Source: CALMEC01 sp031376485
GTDB lineage: Bacteria; Actinomycetota; Thermoleophilia; Miltoncostaeales; Miltoncostaeaceae
Direction: 5' to 3'
NCBI GenBank assembly: GCA_031376485.1
Contig: JANMDV010000274.1
Location: forward strand, 1-40,496
DNA: 40,496 bases
Within the stretch, counting starts at the first letter, position 1. Every line of letters begins with the position of its first letter. Below are positions 39,314 to 40,496 of this stretch, piece after piece. The notes below the pieces were generated by a model. That model made no database searches. It had not been told where the DNA came from and saw nothing but the letters and a program-made list of their open reading frames with translations. The position numbers and the translations under genes were made by a program.

Positions 39314-40496
39314 GCGCCCGGCGCGTGACGTTCCTTCGCCGCGGCGAGGGAACTCCGGCACTTGTGCGCGAGGCTCCGGGTTTCACCGACGCCGCGGTCG
39401 CCGCGGCCCTGGCAGCAGGGCTTCTGCCCGTGGCGACCCGCGATCTGGATGCCCCGGCGGTCGCATGGGTCACCGATCCTGATGCGGCGCACGCACTCAC
39501 GAAACGCGGGGTGAGTTCTTGGCGCATCACGGTGCGCCACGCTGGTCGGCGCGAGGACGTACTCGATGCAATCGCCCGCACCCACGCACCGTTTCTTCGT
39601 GCAGACGCCGAGCGCCTCGACGAGGCGGTTGAATTGTGCGCGCTTCCTTCGCTTGGCACGGCCGCTCAACGTGTGGTCGCGACGCTCGATGAGGCACTCC
39701 TCGCGATCGCCGCGGGGGCAGCGGATCTGGTGATCCCGCCGTGGAGTGACGACGCCGTCGCAATGCTGCGTGACGCTGCGCCCACGGTCGCGTTTGTCGA
39801 GCGGGGTCCCTTCCCCGTCGGCACCGACGTCGATGCGATGCGAGACGTCTTGGCGCGACCGTTGCTCAAAGCCGTACTCGACCAACTTGACGGGTCCGGT
39901 GCCGCGCGTCCTCGGTATGAGTGGGCACCCGGCAAGGACATGCACCCGCCGGTCCCACAACGACGGCTGTCGGCGGAGTGGACCGATGCGCAGTGGAGTG
40001 ACGGCGAACGCCGCGAGGGGATCGATCACCTCTCCCCCGACCTTGCCGGAATCCTCGACCGGTCGCTCGCAGGAACCGCCCCGACGCGCGACGAAGTGGA
40101 GCGCCTCTTCCGGGCCCGCGGCGATGACGTCGAGGCCGTCGCGTGGGTTGCCGACCAGATCCGACGACGGGTCTGTGGCGACACGGTCACATATGTGGTC
40201 AACCGCAACATCAACTACACCAACCTGTGTTACTTCCGGTGCGGCTTCTGCGGGTTCTCCAAGGGCCCCAAGAGCTTGAACCTGCGTGGCGACCCGTACC
40301 TGCTCTCGATCGAGGAGGTCGTGCAGCGGTCAGTCGAGGCGTGGGACCGCGGCGCGACGGAGGTCTGCCTGCAAGGCGGCATCCACCCGGATTTCACCGG
40401 GGACTTCTACGTCGGGATCGTGGAGGGCGTCAAGGCTGCGATCCCGGACATGCACATCCACGGATTCACCGCACTTGAGGTGTGGCAGGGCGCCCA
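39310..40496 (+). CDS. cofH: CofH subunit of Fo synthase with N-terminal extension (partial)
   Basis: The first 395 residues; the gene continues past the window. The CofH core starts near residue 240, with radical SAM cysteines Cys307, Cys311 and Cys314 in NYTNLCYFRCGFCGF, then EVCLQGGIHPDFTG and DMHIHGFTALEVW. This matches the C-terminal half of FbiC, which makes the tyrosine-derived part of Fo. Residues 1-215 have no counterpart in FbiC as I know it: an Ala-rich alpha/beta region (DAAVAAALAAGLLPVATRDL, ALLAIAAGAADLVIPPWSDD, AFVERGPFPVGTD) that could be a partial TIM-barrel or nucleotide-binding fold. Residues 200-235 look like a linker. The ATG overlaps the cofG stop. Confidence 0.88.
   Translation, partial: MSARRVTFLRRGEGTPALVREAPGFTDAAVAAALAAGLLPVATRDLDAPAVAWVTDPDAAHALTKRGVSSWRITVRHAGRREDVLDAIARTHAPFLRADAERLDEAVELCALPSLGTAAQRVVATLDEALLAIAAGAADLVIPPWSDDAVAMLRDAAPTVAFVERGPFPVGTDVDAMRDVLARPLLKAVLDQLDGSGAARPRYEWAPGKDMHPPVPQRRLSAEWTDAQWSDGERREGIDHLSPDLAGILDRSLAGTAPTRDEVERLFRARGDDVEAVAWVADQIRRRVCGDTVTYVVNRNINYTNLCYFRCGFCGFSKGPKSLNLRGDPYLLSIEEVVQRSVEAWDRGATEVCLQGGIHPDFTGDFYVGIVEGVKAAIPDMHIHGFTALEVWQGA

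Overview
The window looks like DNA of a high-GC actinobacterium, perhaps of the Acidimicrobiia type. The evidence is strongly G/C-ending codons, many GTG/TTG starts, F420-cofactor genes of the actinobacterial FbiC kind, and gene content dominated by acyl-CoA and oxidoreductase chemistry. The taxonomic placement is inference. Nearly everything is densely packed, with 4-nt stop/start overlaps (ATGA, GTGA) that suggest translational coupling.

Layout. 1-125: start of a lipoprotein gene leaving the window. 454-2526: two tandem acetoacetate-decarboxylase-like genes closed by a terminator hairpin. 2583-3780: about 1.2 kb without a confident gene. 3781-6566: a plasmid-type replication and partition module, made of a ParA-like ATPase, a small DNA-binding partner, a RepA-like initiator, an inverted iteron pair upstream of rep, and an array of nine iterons with a DnaA-box-like site. 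6564-10661 (minus): a MoxR AAA+ ATPase, a NorD/CbbO-type von Willebrand protein apparently split into two overlapping genes, and a small DUF2283-like protein. 10746-13352: an acetolactate synthase large subunit, a gap, and a second DUF2283-like gene.

13549-19566 (plus) is a six-gene operon: thiolase-like protein, DUF35 protein, acyl-CoA ligase, HMG-CoA-synthase-like protein, thiolase and zinc-ribbon DUF35 protein. The second half resembles the archaeal thiolase/HMG-CoA synthase/DUF35 complex and bacterial PhlACB. The first half resembles the aldolase pairs of steroid side-chain degradation, in which the thiolase cysteine is missing. 19630-23105 (minus): SDR, a degenerate sirtuin, an MFS exporter and a PrmA-like methyltransferase. 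23146-25895: two aldehyde dehydrogenases that meet tail to tail.

25841-29203 (minus) is a thiamine-precursor uptake operon: a TPP riboswitch, a YkoF/MTH1187-type thiamine-binding protein, a permease, a ThiY/NMT1-type lipoprotein and an ATPase, followed by a small unknown protein. 29529-31794 (minus): GMC oxidoreductase and SDR. 31872-34366 (plus): acyl-CoA dehydrogenase and an unknown protein. 34422-37110 (minus): MaoC hydratase, aminotransferase and an IclR regulator. A perfect palindrome lies in the divergent intergenic region. 37311-40496 (plus): a MenB/BadI-like crotonase overlapping cofG, which overlaps cofH (cut by the window end).

The most notable points are an intact-looking iteron replicon next to core cofactor and CoA genes (chromid, megaplasmid or integrated plasmid), the duplicated thiolase/DUF35 operon, and a CofH with a roughly 215-residue unrecognised N-terminal domain. 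All family assignments come from reading motifs by eye; no search was run.
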